Positions 8,490 to 16,582 are shown, counted from the stretch's first letter. The stretch: 64,000 nucleotides of DNA from Mycolicibacterium brumae (GCF_025215495.1 NZ_CP104302.1:682001-746000), one strand, 5' to 3'. Numbers and translations are program-made. The notes: generated by a model from the sequence alone, not told the origin.

Positions 8490-9145
8490 TGCCGCTCTGG
8501 CGTCCCCGATCGGGCAGGCATCCGGGCTGGCCGACGCCCGTCGGGCCGCTGCGAGTCGACGCCGGGGTCATTGAACTGCGGCCGCCGCGGCTGCGTGACG
8601 GCTCGGCGTGGAGCCGGATCCGCACCGAGGACCAGGCCATCCTGGAGCGCTGGGAACCCAGCGCCGAGGTGGACTGGCGCACCCGGCACGCCACCTCGGT
8701 CTGGCCGGGACTGCTGTCCGGCCTGCGGGCCGAAGCCCGCGCGGGCCGGATGCTGCCCTACGTCATCGAGCTCGACGGGTCGTTCTGCGGGCAGCTGACC
8801 ATCGGCAACGTCACCCACGGCGCGCTGCGCTCGGCCTGGATCGGGTACTGGGTGCACAGCGCGGTGACCGGAGGTGGGGTCGCGACCGGGGCGCTGGCAC
8901 TCGGCCTGGACCACAGCTTCTCCGCCGTCGGGATGCACCGGATGGAGGCCACGGTGCGGGCGGAGAACGCGGCGAGCCGACGGGTGCTGGCCAAGACCGG
9001 GTTCCGCGAGGAGGGCCTGCTGCGGCGATACCTGCACGTCGACGGCGATTGGCGCGACCATTTGCTGGTCGGGCTGACGGTGGAGGACATCGGGGGATCG
9101 GTGGTTTCCCGGCTGATCCGCGAAGGCCGCGCCTCCTGGTCCTAG
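8489..9145 (+). CDS. rimJ: RimJ/RimL-family N-acetyltransferase
   Basis: The 218-residue GNAT protein overlaps the glp stop by one base (TAGTG), so it is read from GTG 8489 and is probably coupled. GNAT features are the acetyl-CoA loop region VTGGGVATGALALGLDHSF, MHRMEATVRAENAASRRVLAKTGF and the terminal EGLLRRYLHVDGDWRDHLLVGL. The family acetylates N-terminal amines of ribosomal or other proteins; the substrate here is unknown. Confidence 0.9.
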   Translation: MPLWRPRSGRHPGWPTPVGPLRVDAGVIELRPPRLRDGSAWSRIRTEDQAILERWEPSAEVDWRTRHATSVWPGLLSGLRAEARAGRMLPYVIELDGSFCGQLTIGNVTHGALRSAWIGYWVHSAVTGGGVATGALALGLDHSFSAVGMHRMEATVRAENAASRRVLAKTGFREEGLLRRYLHVDGDWRDHLLVGLTVEDIGGSVVSRLIREGRASWS

Positions 9146-9204
9146 TCGCAGCGGGCTGGTCCCATCAGCGCTGGTCCTGACGCGTTGACGTGCCCGGCAG
9201 CCCC

Positions 9205-9300
9205 GCGAGCGCCACTTTTGGCACGAGCGCCAGTTTTGGCACGGTCCTCCCTGGGCTTTTGTGTGCAGAAGGTGGCGCTCGTGCCAAAAGTGGCGCTCGC
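9205..9300. repeat. 28-bp perfect inverted repeat
   Basis: The arms 9205-9232 and 9273-9300 are exact reverse complements and enclose a 40-base loop. Each arm contains GCGAGCGCCACTTTTGGCAC. A partial third copy (CGCCAGTTTTGGCAC, 9228-9242) lies in the loop side. Located 60 bp after the rimJ stop, it could act as a terminator or be a dispersed palindromic element. Confidence 0.9.
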
Positions 9301-9365
9301 CGGAGCCGGATGCACGACGACCTGTGACTAGTGATGCTGGCGTGACACGTGTGGTTTATGGTTCT

Positions 9366-9394
9366 TGTAATTGCCGAATTACAGGTATGTAATT
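9366..9394. promoter_or_regulatory. AT-rich operator and promoter upstream of glpR
   Basis: TGTAATT (9366-9372), AATTACA (9377-9383) and TGTAATT (9388-9394) are spaced by four bases each, giving a perfect palindrome plus a third half-site. The same block can be read as -35 TTGTAA (9365-9370) and -10 TGTAAT (9388-9393) with a 17-bp spacer, so a bound regulator would compete with RNA polymerase. The regulator is unknown. Confidence 0.55.
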
Positions 9395-9464
9395 GACCTC
9401 GGCGCGTCGCCCCTGGTTGAGGGGATCTCCGGCCTAGCCTGAGGACCGAAAGGAGCAGGCCACC

Positions 9465-10496
9465 ATGCCAAGCATCCCCCAGTCATTGCTCTGGATCTCA
9501 CTCGTGGTGCTCTGGCTGTTCGTGCTGGTGCCCATGCTCATCAACAAACGCGACAATGTGCGCCGCACCAGCGATGTCGCGCTGTCTACCCGCGTGCTCA
9601 ACGTGAAGGCCTCCCGGCTGCTGCGCAGTCGGCGCGGGCCGGCCCACGGACACCGCCACGATCCGCACTGGCAGCCCGAAGCCGAGGAGTACGACGACTG
9701 GGACGAGGAGGCCACCGGCCCGGTGGTCGTCACCGCCAAGGCGTCGCAGTCGGTCGCCGTCATGAACGCCGAGACCGTCATCGCCGAGCCGGACTACCTG
9801 GACGTCGACATCGTCGACCCCGATTCCGGCGCGCTGCCGGTCGGCAAGGTCGCCGCCGCCGACACCGACGCCTTCGAGGTGGTGGAAGAGGTGGTCGTGG
9901 AGGAGATCGTCGTCGAAACCGCACCCGAAGAGCCGGTCGCCGCGCACGACGAGCACGACGAAATGACCGACGACGAGTACGAGTACGTCGAGGACAGCGC
10001 CGGCGTCGAGCCCGAGGAGGCGCCGAGCCGGCAGGACCGCGGGGCCCCGGTCAGCCGCGGCCGCGGGTACGCGACCAAGACCGCCGCGCGGGTCAGCGCG
10101 CGCAAGTACCGCTTCCGCTCCCGGGCGCTGCTGACCATGTGCGCGCTGCTGGCGCTGTCGGCGACCGCCGCCGTGGTGTTGGCCCCGGAGTTCTGGTACG
10201 CCTGCGCCGGAATCGCCGCGCTGGCGCTGATCTACCTGAGCTACCTGCGCCGGCAGACCCGGATCGAGGAGCAATTGCGCCGGCGCCGGATGGCCCGGGT
10301 GGCCCGCTCGCGGCTCGGCGTGGAGAACACCTACGACCGGGAGATGGAGGTCGTTCCGACTCGGCTGCGCCAGCCCGGCGCGGCGGTGCTCGAGATCGAC
10401 GACGAGGACCCCATTTTCGAGCACCTCGACGAGGTGGCCTTCGCCCGGGCCGGCGCGCCCGGCGGCTATGACCTGCCGCGCGCCGCGGGGCAGTGA
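9465..10496 (+). CDS. glpR: Membrane receptor of Glp, GlpR-like
   Basis: The 343-residue protein has an N-terminal membrane helix (about residues 8-25), a long acidic central region rich in Glu, Asp and Val (about 70-185), a basic stretch, two membrane helices near residues 224-262, and a basic then acidic tail. It begins at ATG 9465 behind AAAGGAGCA. Topology and position two genes after the MoeA-like gene match GlpR, the membrane partner of Glp in Corynebacterium (Rv0996 in M. tuberculosis). A role in tethering the division machinery is inferred from that work. Confidence 0.8.
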   Translation: MPSIPQSLLWISLVVLWLFVLVPMLINKRDNVRRTSDVALSTRVLNVKASRLLRSRRGPAHGHRHDPHWQPEAEEYDDWDEEATGPVVVTAKASQSVAVMNAETVIAEPDYLDVDIVDPDSGALPVGKVAAADTDAFEVVEEVVVEEIVVETAPEEPVAAHDEHDEMTDDEYEYVEDSAGVEPEEAPSRQDRGAPVSRGRGYATKTAARVSARKYRFRSRALLTMCALLALSATAAVVLAPEFWYACAGIAALALIYLSYLRRQTRIEEQLRRRRMARVARSRLGVENTYDREMEVVPTRLRQPGAAVLEIDDEDPIFEHLDEVAFARAGAPGGYDLPRAAGQ

Positions 10497-10555
10497 GCAG
10501 CGGGTTTCCGGTTGAATCGCGGCGGCTGGTAGCCTGCTAGCGTTCGACAGCACGC

Positions 10556-10628
10556 GGGGCTATGGCGCAGTTGGTAGCGCGACTCGTTCGCATCGAGTAG
10601 GTCAGGGGTTCGATTCCCCTTAGCTCCA
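10556..10628 (+). tRNA. tRNA-Ala (CGC)
   Basis: The cloverleaf is complete: acceptor GGGGCTA/TAGCTCC, anticodon stem ACTCG/CGAGT around loop TTCGCAT, and T arm AGGGG-TTCGATT-CCCCT. The anticodon CGC reads alanine codon GCG. The CCA end is not encoded. Confidence 0.97.
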
Positions 10629-10634
10629 CAATAA

Positions 10635-10662
10635 GAAAACCCCCTGTTCGCAGGGGGTTTTC
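10635..10662 (+). terminator. Intrinsic terminator after tRNA-Ala
   Basis: GAAAACCCCCTG and CAGGGGGTTTTC form a 12-bp stem with a TTCG loop, beginning six bases after the tRNA and including a T run in the descending arm. Confidence 0.85.
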
Positions 10663-10680
10663 TCGTGGCATCATGGGATT

Positions 10681-11115
10681 GTGCGACGGTTTTGGCGCGG
10701 CGTTCTGCCGGCGCTCATCGTGTCGGTCGGTGTGCTCACCGGCCCGGTCGCGCAGGCTGAGGTCACGGTCGACCTCGTTTACCGCGTCACATTGCAGACG
10801 CCGGGTGCGCCGCAGCAGGCCGAGATCTCCTATCGGGTCGGCGACAATCCCAACGGCGGCGATCTGTGGGCCACCGACGTCGTCACCGTGACACCGTTTG
10901 TGCCGTGGGAGCATGCCGTCACGATCCACACGCGGTGGGCGTCGGCATATCCGATGGTGAGCGTGTTCAGCGACCCCGGCGGGCAGTGCTGCGGCGAGAT
11001 CCTGCGGGACGCGAACGTCGTCGGTTCCGGCTCGGGATTCGTGCTGCCGCCATGGGCTCCGACGGACGCACCGCCCGGCACACCCGTCATGCTGGCCCGC
11101 GCCACCGTGTCCTAA
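10681..11115 (+). CDS. Small secreted protein, hypothetical
   Basis: The 144-residue product starts at GTG 10681 with a signal peptide (VLPALIVSVGVLTGPVAQA, cleavage before EVTVDL). The mature part of about 118 residues looks beta-rich (YRVTLQTPG ... EISYRVGDN) and has an adjacent Cys pair in GGQCCGEI. No ribosome binding site is obvious, so the start is less certain. I do not recognise the family; the overall look resembles small MmpS-like or immunoglobulin-like exported proteins but no motif confirms it. Confidence 0.7.
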   Translation: MRRFWRGVLPALIVSVGVLTGPVAQAEVTVDLVYRVTLQTPGAPQQAEISYRVGDNPNGGDLWATDVVTVTPFVPWEHAVTIHTRWASAYPMVSVFSDPGGQCCGEILRDANVVGSGSGFVLPPWAPTDAPPGTPVMLARATVS

Positions 11116-11235
11116 ACGGGCCGCTCCCGCAATCATTCCGGACACCGCGCGCCGGACGCTCACCCGTCGTACGATGAGCCCGTCGCGCCCGCCCAAACCG
11201 GGTGCTGTGCTGACCGATGTGCGGGAAGAGGGTTG

Positions 11236-12267
11236 ATGCGAGTACGAGTCGGGATCGGAAAACGGTCCAAACGGTCCGTTCTAGCAGTATCGGCGGCGGT
11301 GTTGCTGACCGCGGGAACGCTGGCCGGTTGCGACTCGTCATCGGAGGCCCCGTCCTCCGACTCCGCGGACCTGCCCTCGCACGCCTTCCAGGGCGTGTAC
11401 CGGATGAAGGCCGACGGCTCCAAGCTCACCGACCTCGGCCAGCCGAGCCCCAGCGAAGATTGGGAGCGCACCTACGCCTCGGTCACCGACTGCGATGGCG
11501 ATGTCTGCGTGGCCAAGGGTGTCCGGGTTGATGACAGCGACCCGTCCAAGGTCTTCGTCGACGAGGACGGCGAGAAGGCCGTCGCCTCCACCATGGACTA
11601 CGTCGACGGCGCCTGGCAACTGGTGGAGCAGGCCGAATGGACCTGCTCGGACGGCAGCATCGGCACCCAGACGGTGGAATGGCGACTCGACTCCACCGAC
11701 GACGGCCAGCTGATGAACGGCACCCGCACCGACGTGCGGGTCGCCAGCCCGGACTGCATCGTGGTGATGGAGCAGCCCTTCACCATGGAGCGCATCGGTG
11801 ACGTCGACCCCGCGCTGGAGGTCGACGAGCCCGCCGAGGAACCGCCGTTCGAGCGCACCGGCCCCGCCGGACTCACCGGCGCCTACATGCGAACCGCGAC
11901 GGTGGCGGACGGCAAGGACGGCGAAGCCGACCGGTCGGAAGTCAACTTCCGCAGCTTCTGCGTCCGCAACACCGATAAATGCATCGCGCTCAAGACCTTC
12001 CAGGTCGACGGCAAGACCTGGACCATCCCGCTGAGCTTCAGCAAGGGCCGGTGGTCGGTGGTCTACGGCGTGCCGCAGATGAACTGCCCCGGCAGCGATA
12101 TGACGGCCGAGCAGTTCGTGCACGAGCAGTACAGCTTGCCCGACGACGCCGGCAATCCGATCAAATCGTTGAGCGGCTCGGAGGTGGCCACGCTGAGCGG
12201 CGCCTGCGCCGGAACGTCCCGGGATTTCCAACTGACGCTGGAACGCACGGAAGGCTCTGATCGCTGA
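11236..12267 (+). CDS. Lipoprotein with duplicated Cys-rich domain, copy 1
   Basis: The 343-residue protein has an N-terminal export signal ending in the lipobox LAGC, so it should be an envelope lipoprotein. The mature part contains two related halves, each with a short-spaced Cys pair (DCDGDVCVA and FCVRNTDKCIA), a W-containing strand and further Cys. It closely resembles the next gene in cysteine spacing. The pattern recalls the extracellular domain of some Ser/Thr kinases in environmental mycobacteria, which is recollection rather than a search. ATG 11236 follows GGGAAGAGG. It overlaps the next gene by one base (TGATG). Confidence 0.85.
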   Translation: MRVRVGIGKRSKRSVLAVSAAVLLTAGTLAGCDSSSEAPSSDSADLPSHAFQGVYRMKADGSKLTDLGQPSPSEDWERTYASVTDCDGDVCVAKGVRVDDSDPSKVFVDEDGEKAVASTMDYVDGAWQLVEQAEWTCSDGSIGTQTVEWRLDSTDDGQLMNGTRTDVRVASPDCIVVMEQPFTMERIGDVDPALEVDEPAEEPPFERTGPAGLTGAYMRTATVADGKDGEADRSEVNFRSFCVRNTDKCIALKTFQVDGKTWTIPLSFSKGRWSVVYGVPQMNCPGSDMTAEQFVHEQYSLPDDAGNPIKSLSGSEVATLSGACAGTSRDFQLTLERTEGSDR

Positions 12268-13187
12268 TGGCATCGGCAAAGATGATCGGACGGATCTCGG
12301 CCGCAGCGCTGCTGACGGCTTCCGTGCTGGCGGGATGCTCTTCCAAGCCCGCCGAGGACGCCGAGACGAAGGAGGCGACCTCCTTCGCGGGCACCTACAA
12401 GTTCGAACTGGGCGCCGTGGACGCGGTCGACGCCGGCAAGGACTCATTGGGCGACGACGCCGCCTCGGCGGACCTGGTGGTCAAGTCGGAATGCGATGAG
12501 GACGAGTGCGTGGCGAGCGCGGTCTTCGTCGAGCCGCTGGCCGAAATGGCTTCCAACTCCTTCACCCTTGACTACATCGACGACAAATGGGTTGCCGTCG
12601 GCATCCACCCGGCGACCTGCGGAGAGCAGCAGGCTGAGGAGTTCAAGGTCCTTCAGCTGACTCCGGGAGAAGACGGCCAGTTCAACGGCAGCTACACGTC
12701 GTTGACGGATTCCGATTGCAACGTCCAGCGGATGGTCCGGGTCACCCGGGTGGGCGACGCCGACGAGTCGGTGACGGTGCCCGATCCGTTCGCCATGCCC
12801 GACCGGGTGCGCAACCGCGCCGCCGGCTTCACCGGTGATTACCAGTTCGAGCTGACGAATCAGGCTGACCAGAAACAGGTTTCGCTGGATCGCAAGGTCG
12901 CGACGTACTGCGTGCGGACCGGGGATCGCTGCGTCACCGTGATGACGGGTCAGGACCGCTTGCTCACCTGGACGTTCGAAGAGGGCCAGTGGAACTACAC
13001 CGACAACGGCCCGGCCAAGTGCGCGGATGGTCGGGAAACCACCGTCGCCGACAGTTCCTCGCTGGCATTGCCGGAGGAAGCGCCGACCCCGATCACCGAC
13101 ATGGTCGGCATCCGCACCATGGTCAATGCGGCGCCGTGCCCGTCGACCACCGACTACAGCGTCAACGCCAAGCGCACCGGCGACTGA
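12267..13187 (+). CDS. Lipoprotein with duplicated Cys-rich domain, copy 2
   Basis: This 306-residue paralogue of the upstream gene has lipobox LAGC after a short signal (ISAAALLTASV). It repeats the architecture: ECDEDECVA, a LDYIDDKWVAVG strand and CGEQQ in the first half, YCVRTGDRCVTV, LTWTFEEGQWNY and KCADG in the second, ending in RTGD. Its ATG overlaps the preceding stop and its own stop is 12 nt before the acetyltransferase gene, so lipoproteins, acetyltransferase and AroE-like enzyme may share a transcript. The function is unknown. Confidence 0.85.
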   Translation: MASAKMIGRISAAALLTASVLAGCSSKPAEDAETKEATSFAGTYKFELGAVDAVDAGKDSLGDDAASADLVVKSECDEDECVASAVFVEPLAEMASNSFTLDYIDDKWVAVGIHPATCGEQQAEEFKVLQLTPGEDGQFNGSYTSLTDSDCNVQRMVRVTRVGDADESVTVPDPFAMPDRVRNRAAGFTGDYQFELTNQADQKQVSLDRKVATYCVRTGDRCVTVMTGQDRLLTWTFEEGQWNYTDNGPAKCADGRETTVADSSSLALPEEAPTPITDMVGIRTMVNAAPCPSTTDYSVNAKRTGD

Positions 13188-13199
13188 GCCGCGCCGCCC

Positions 13200-14186
13200 G
13201 TGGTGGAAACGGTTGACCGGCGCGTCGAAGCGCTCGCTCGACTGGATATCTTCGGACAGTGCGACGCGCAGGAGTTGCGGCCGCTCGCCGAGCGGCTGCA
13301 ACCCCTGCGCGCTCGTTCGGGCGAAGTGCTTATGCGCCAAGGGAATCCGGCCGACCAGTTTCTGATCGTCTTCGCCGGATCGGTGGAAATCCATCGGCGG
13401 AGCTCCGACGGGGAAGAGTTCCGGATCGAGGCGGACTCCGGCCGCGTCGTCGGTGAGATCGCGCTGCTGCGTTCCGCCAAGCGGTCGGCGACCGTCACGG
13501 TCACCCACGACCTGACCGGCTGGATCGGCGACGGTGACGCGTTCGATGTCCTGATCGAACTGCCCGGCGTTCTGGACCAACTGATCCGGACTGCGCGGCA
13601 ACGACTGGCCGGCTTCATCACTCCCGTCGCGCTGCAACTGAAAGACGGCGGGCACCTGCTGCTGCGGCCGTCGCTGCCCGGTGACCCGGCCAGCATCGAG
13701 AACAGCCACATCACCTTCTCCGACGAGACGCTGTACCGCCGCTTCCAGGGCGCCCGCCGGCCCACCCCGCAGTTGCTGCGCTACCTGTACGAAGTGGACT
13801 ACGTCGACCATTTCGTGTGGGTGGTGGTGACCACCGACGGCGAACCGGTGGCCGACGCCCGGTTCGTCCGAGACGAAGACAACCCCAAACGCGCCGAGAT
13901 CGCCTTCATCGTCGCCGACGACTACCAGGGCAAGGGCATCGGCACCTTCCTGATGGGCGCGCTGTGGGCCGCGGCGAGGGTCGCCGGAGTCGAGGTCTTC
14001 CACGCCCGGGTGCTGGCCCACAACAGTCCGATGCGGGCGATCCTCAACCACTTCGGCGCGCAGTGGCGCCGTGACGATCTGGGTGTGGTGGTCACCGAAA
14101 TCGAAGTGCCGGAAGCCGATCCGTTCGACGCGGAACTCACCGAGCGGATCGAGGAAATGGCCCGACGGGTGCTGGAGGCATTCTGA
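13200..14186 (+). CDS. pat: cAMP-dependent protein lysine acetyltransferase
   Basis: The 328-residue protein joins an N-terminal cyclic-nucleotide-binding domain (phosphate-binding cassette GEIALLRSAKRSATV, about residues 82-98) to a C-terminal GNAT domain (about 150-310; ARFVRDEDNPKRAEIAFIV with the catalytic Glu, and acetyl-CoA loop QGKGIGTFLM). In mycobacteria this enzyme (Rv0998, Pat/KATmt) acetylates acyl-CoA synthetases such as acetyl-CoA synthetase and is switched on by cAMP. The GTG start gives the expected length. The AroE-like gene starts one base after its stop. Confidence 0.95.
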   Translation: MVETVDRRVEALARLDIFGQCDAQELRPLAERLQPLRARSGEVLMRQGNPADQFLIVFAGSVEIHRRSSDGEEFRIEADSGRVVGEIALLRSAKRSATVTVTHDLTGWIGDGDAFDVLIELPGVLDQLIRTARQRLAGFITPVALQLKDGGHLLLRPSLPGDPASIENSHITFSDETLYRRFQGARRPTPQLLRYLYEVDYVDHFVWVVVTTDGEPVADARFVRDEDNPKRAEIAFIVADDYQGKGIGTFLMGALWAAARVAGVEVFHARVLAHNSPMRAILNHFGAQWRRDDLGVVVTEIEVPEADPFDAELTERIEEMARRVLEAF

Positions 14187-14187
14187 G

Positions 14188-15006
14188 ATGAGACCTGAGC
14201 TGAACAAGGACACCACGCTGTGCATCTCGCTGGCCGCGCGGCCCAGCAATATCGGCACCCGGTTCCACAACTTCCTCTACGACCGCCTCGGACTGGACTT
14301 CGTCTACAAGGCGTTCACCACCACCGACATCGCCGCCGCCATCGGCGGGGTCCGGGCGCTGGGCATCCGCGGCTGCTCGGTGTCGATGCCGTTCAAGGCC
14401 GATCTGCTGGAACTGGCCGACGTGGTCGAACCCTCGGCGACGGTCATCGGCGCGGTGAACACCGTCGTCAACGACGGGGGAGTGCTGACCGCGTCGAACA
14501 CCGACTACCTGGCCGTCGAGCAACTCATCGCCTCGAATGGGTTGGACCCGTCGCGATCACTGCTGATCGCCGGCAGCGGCGGGATGGCGTCCGCGGTGGC
14601 GACGGCGTTTCGCGACAACGGATTTCAGGACGGAACCGTGGTCGCCCGCAACGCCCAGTCCGGGCCCGAGCTGGCCGAGCGGCTGGGCTACCACTGGCGA
14701 CACCATCTCGGCGGCGCGTGCGCGTCGATCCTGGTCAATGTCACGCCGATCGGCATGGCGGGCGCACCTGAAGCCGACGACCTGCCCTTCGGCCCGGAGG
14801 CCATCGAGGCCGCCGACACGATCTTCGACGTTGTCGCCATGCCGGCGGAGACCCCGCTGATCCGGGCCGCGCGCGCCGCCGGCAAGCAGGTCATCACCGG
14901 ATCCGAGGTGATCGCCCTGCAGGCCGCCGAGCAGTTCGAGCGCTACACCGGCGTGCGCCCCAGCCCGGAGCTGATCGCGGAAGCCTCCGCGTACTCCCGC
15001 GCCTGA
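14188..15006 (+). CDS. Shikimate dehydrogenase (AroE)-family protein
   Basis: The 272-residue protein keeps the AroE plan: N-terminal substrate domain with catalytic Lys in CSVSMPFKADLLE, an NTDYLAVEQ motif, Rossmann motif GSGGMASAVATAF and VNVTPIGM. The substrate loop SLAARPSNIG differs from the usual SHSLSPxIHN, so the substrate may be a relative of shikimate. M. tuberculosis places its dedicated AroE elsewhere (Rv2552c), so this is probably a paralogue. Tight linkage to the acetyltransferase (ATG 14188, one base after its stop) suggests co-expression. Confidence 0.85.
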   Translation: MRPELNKDTTLCISLAARPSNIGTRFHNFLYDRLGLDFVYKAFTTTDIAAAIGGVRALGIRGCSVSMPFKADLLELADVVEPSATVIGAVNTVVNDGGVLTASNTDYLAVEQLIASNGLDPSRSLLIAGSGGMASAVATAFRDNGFQDGTVVARNAQSGPELAERLGYHWRHHLGGACASILVNVTPIGMAGAPEADDLPFGPEAIEAADTIFDVVAMPAETPLIRAARAAGKQVITGSEVIALQAAEQFERYTGVRPSPELIAEASAYSRA

Positions 15007-15010
15007 GCTC

Positions 15011-15667
15011 TCAGCCGCGAATGTCGGCGACGCCGTCGGTCAGCAGCTTCTCGGCGAGCTCGGTGTTCACCGGGACCGTCGGCTTATCGGCCTCCACCAC
15101 GGGGTCGGCGGTCACCATCACCCGGTAGTTCCCGAACTGGGCCACGTAGCTGTAAAGGTGCCCGGTCTGTTCTTTGCCGCCGACGTTGGCCTGCATCACC
15201 CGGTGCACGCCGGAGGTGGTGGCTTCCTTGATCTCCGGCGCCGGGACGACCTCGATGGTGCCGCGCATGGTGGAACCGGCGAAGCTCACCTTCTGGCATT
15301 CCTCGCCCGGCTCGGCCAGCGGCAACGGCTCGGAGGTCTCCATCGCGATGACGATGAACCGGTTGCCCTCGCCGACGGCCTGCACCGCGGTCATATTGCC
15401 GCGCAGGTCCTCGGGGAGCTCCTGACCGCCGGCGAGCTTGGAGCATTCCGCGGGGTCGAAGGTCACCCCCTCGGGCAGCTTCTGCTCCTGCCGCAGCCGC
15501 TCCGGGTCGATACCGGTGATCGGGACAACCTCGACCGTGTAACCCTCGGGGAACGACGACTTCAGCTCGGCGAGCTTGGAGATGTCGGCGTTGGTCTCGG
15601 TCGACGTGGCGCAGCCGGCCAGCAGGCCGATCAGCGCCGGGAGCATGAGAATCTTGGTGGTCCGCAT
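15011..15667 (-). CDS. Lipoprotein, DUF5642-like
   Basis: The 218-residue protein has a signal peptide ending in lipobox LAGC (about residue 19) and a mature domain with two Cys (AECSKLAG and EECQKVSF), consistent with one disulfide. It resembles the mycobacterial DUF5642 lipoproteins, whose role is unknown. It is convergent with the AroE-like gene (4-bp gap) and divergent from the next lipoprotein with 49 bp between starts. Confidence 0.75.
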   Translation of the reverse strand: MRTTKILMLPALIGLLAGCATSTETNADISKLAELKSSFPEGYTVEVVPITGIDPERLRQEQKLPEGVTFDPAECSKLAGGQELPEDLRGNMTAVQAVGEGNRFIVIAMETSEPLPLAEPGEECQKVSFAGSTMRGTIEVVPAPEIKEATTSGVHRVMQANVGGKEQTGHLYSYVAQFGNYRVMVTADPVVEADKPTVPVNTELAEKLLTDGVADIRG

Positions 15668-15716
15668 CGCCGGTCAATCTACCGGCCCCGGCTCCACCGG
15701 CAGTAATGTCGTGCCC

Positions 15717-16397
15717 ATGCAGACACTGACCAGGACCGCCGCCGCGCTGGCTGCGACCGCCCTGCTGATCGGATCCGCCGCCTGCTCCAAGCAGGTTTCC
15801 GGGGATCCGGCCGAGACCACCGCCGCCGCGACCACCAGCGCGGAGTCCACCGAGACCACCGAACCCGCGCCCAGCACACCGACGGCGACCGGCGCGGCGT
15901 CGCTGGCCGCCTACGCCGAGGCCAATAAGTTGACCGCCACCTCGGTTGCCCACGGCGACCCCGGTCCGACGGTCACGCTGCCGAAGGTCGAGGGATGGGA
16001 CCTGGTCTATGACCGCCCGGACGCGCCGTTCGGCGCGCTGGTGCTGCAGCAGCCCGTCAACCCGGACAAGCCGGCTGTGCTGTCGATGCGGATGACGAAG
16101 CTGAGCGGCGGGGAGGTCAACCGGGACGAGGTGTTCGCGTCCAGCGCCAACGAGATCAAGAACCTGCCCGGTGTGCAGGACTCCTCGGTCACCAGCGCCC
16201 GGCTGAGCGGCTTCGTCGCCGACCGGATCGCCGCGCTGACCACCGACGGCGGCCTGGCCGCCCAGGAAACCGTGCTGATCCCGTCCGGTGCGGACTCATA
16301 TGTGCTGCAGATCCATGTCACCGGCCATCAGGAGGACGCCGCCGCGTTGACGACGCTGACCGGAGCGGTGGATTCCGACACGGTGATCACCCCGTAG
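15717..16397 (+). CDS. LpqN/LpqT-family lipoprotein
   Basis: The 226-residue product has a lipoprotein signal (LLIGSAAC lipobox), a Ser/Thr/Glu/Pro-rich linker of about 40 residues, then the LpqN/LpqT domain (PTVTLPKVEGWDLVYDRPD ... AQETVLIPSGADSYVLQIHVTG). In M. tuberculosis lpqT sits between rplY and prsA; that position is empty of it here and this family member lies 20 kb away. LpqN binds envelope-biogenesis enzymes such as Ag85A; that role for this copy is inference. Confidence 0.85.
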   Translation: MQTLTRTAAALAATALLIGSAACSKQVSGDPAETTAAATTSAESTETTEPAPSTPTATGAASLAAYAEANKLTATSVAHGDPGPTVTLPKVEGWDLVYDRPDAPFGALVLQQPVNPDKPAVLSMRMTKLSGGEVNRDEVFASSANEIKNLPGVQDSSVTSARLSGFVADRIAALTTDGGLAAQETVLIPSGADSYVLQIHVTGHQEDAAALTTLTGAVDSDTVITP

Positions 16398-16399
16398 GC

Positions 16400-16580
16400 G
16401 TACCCAACCGATCGCTCGCCGGGCCCACGGTCCGCGACCGCTCGGCTGTGTACAGCGCCCCGTGTACCTGACCGAGCGCTCGCCGGGCTCCACGGACGCG
16501 AGAGCTCGGCTGTGTACAGCACCGGGCGTACGTAGGCGAGCGCTCGCGCACCTATCGAATGCGACCGCTCGGCTGCGTAC
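16400..16580. repeat. Three tandem 54-bp GTAC-bounded palindromes
   Basis: Three units occupy 16400-16453, 16464-16517 and 16528-16580 with a 64-bp period. Each begins and ends in GTAC and is an imperfect palindrome: an arm like CCGAGCGCTCGC, a short spacer, and its complement with GCTCGGCTG before the closing GTAC. The array fills the gap between two convergent genes. Confidence 0.88.
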
Positions 16581-16582
16581 AG

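Larger units (their letters stand above)
9146..9464. other. 319-bp intergenic region with repeat and operator
   Basis: No gene is seen. The region holds a long inverted repeat just behind rimJ (9205-9300) and an AT-rich promoter/operator block before glpR (9366-9394), both listed separately. Confidence 0.8.

Noticed and set aside
9338..9348. WhiA-like GACAC site upstream of glpR
   Set aside because: A five-base motif is expected by chance many times in this window; no cluster of sites is seen.
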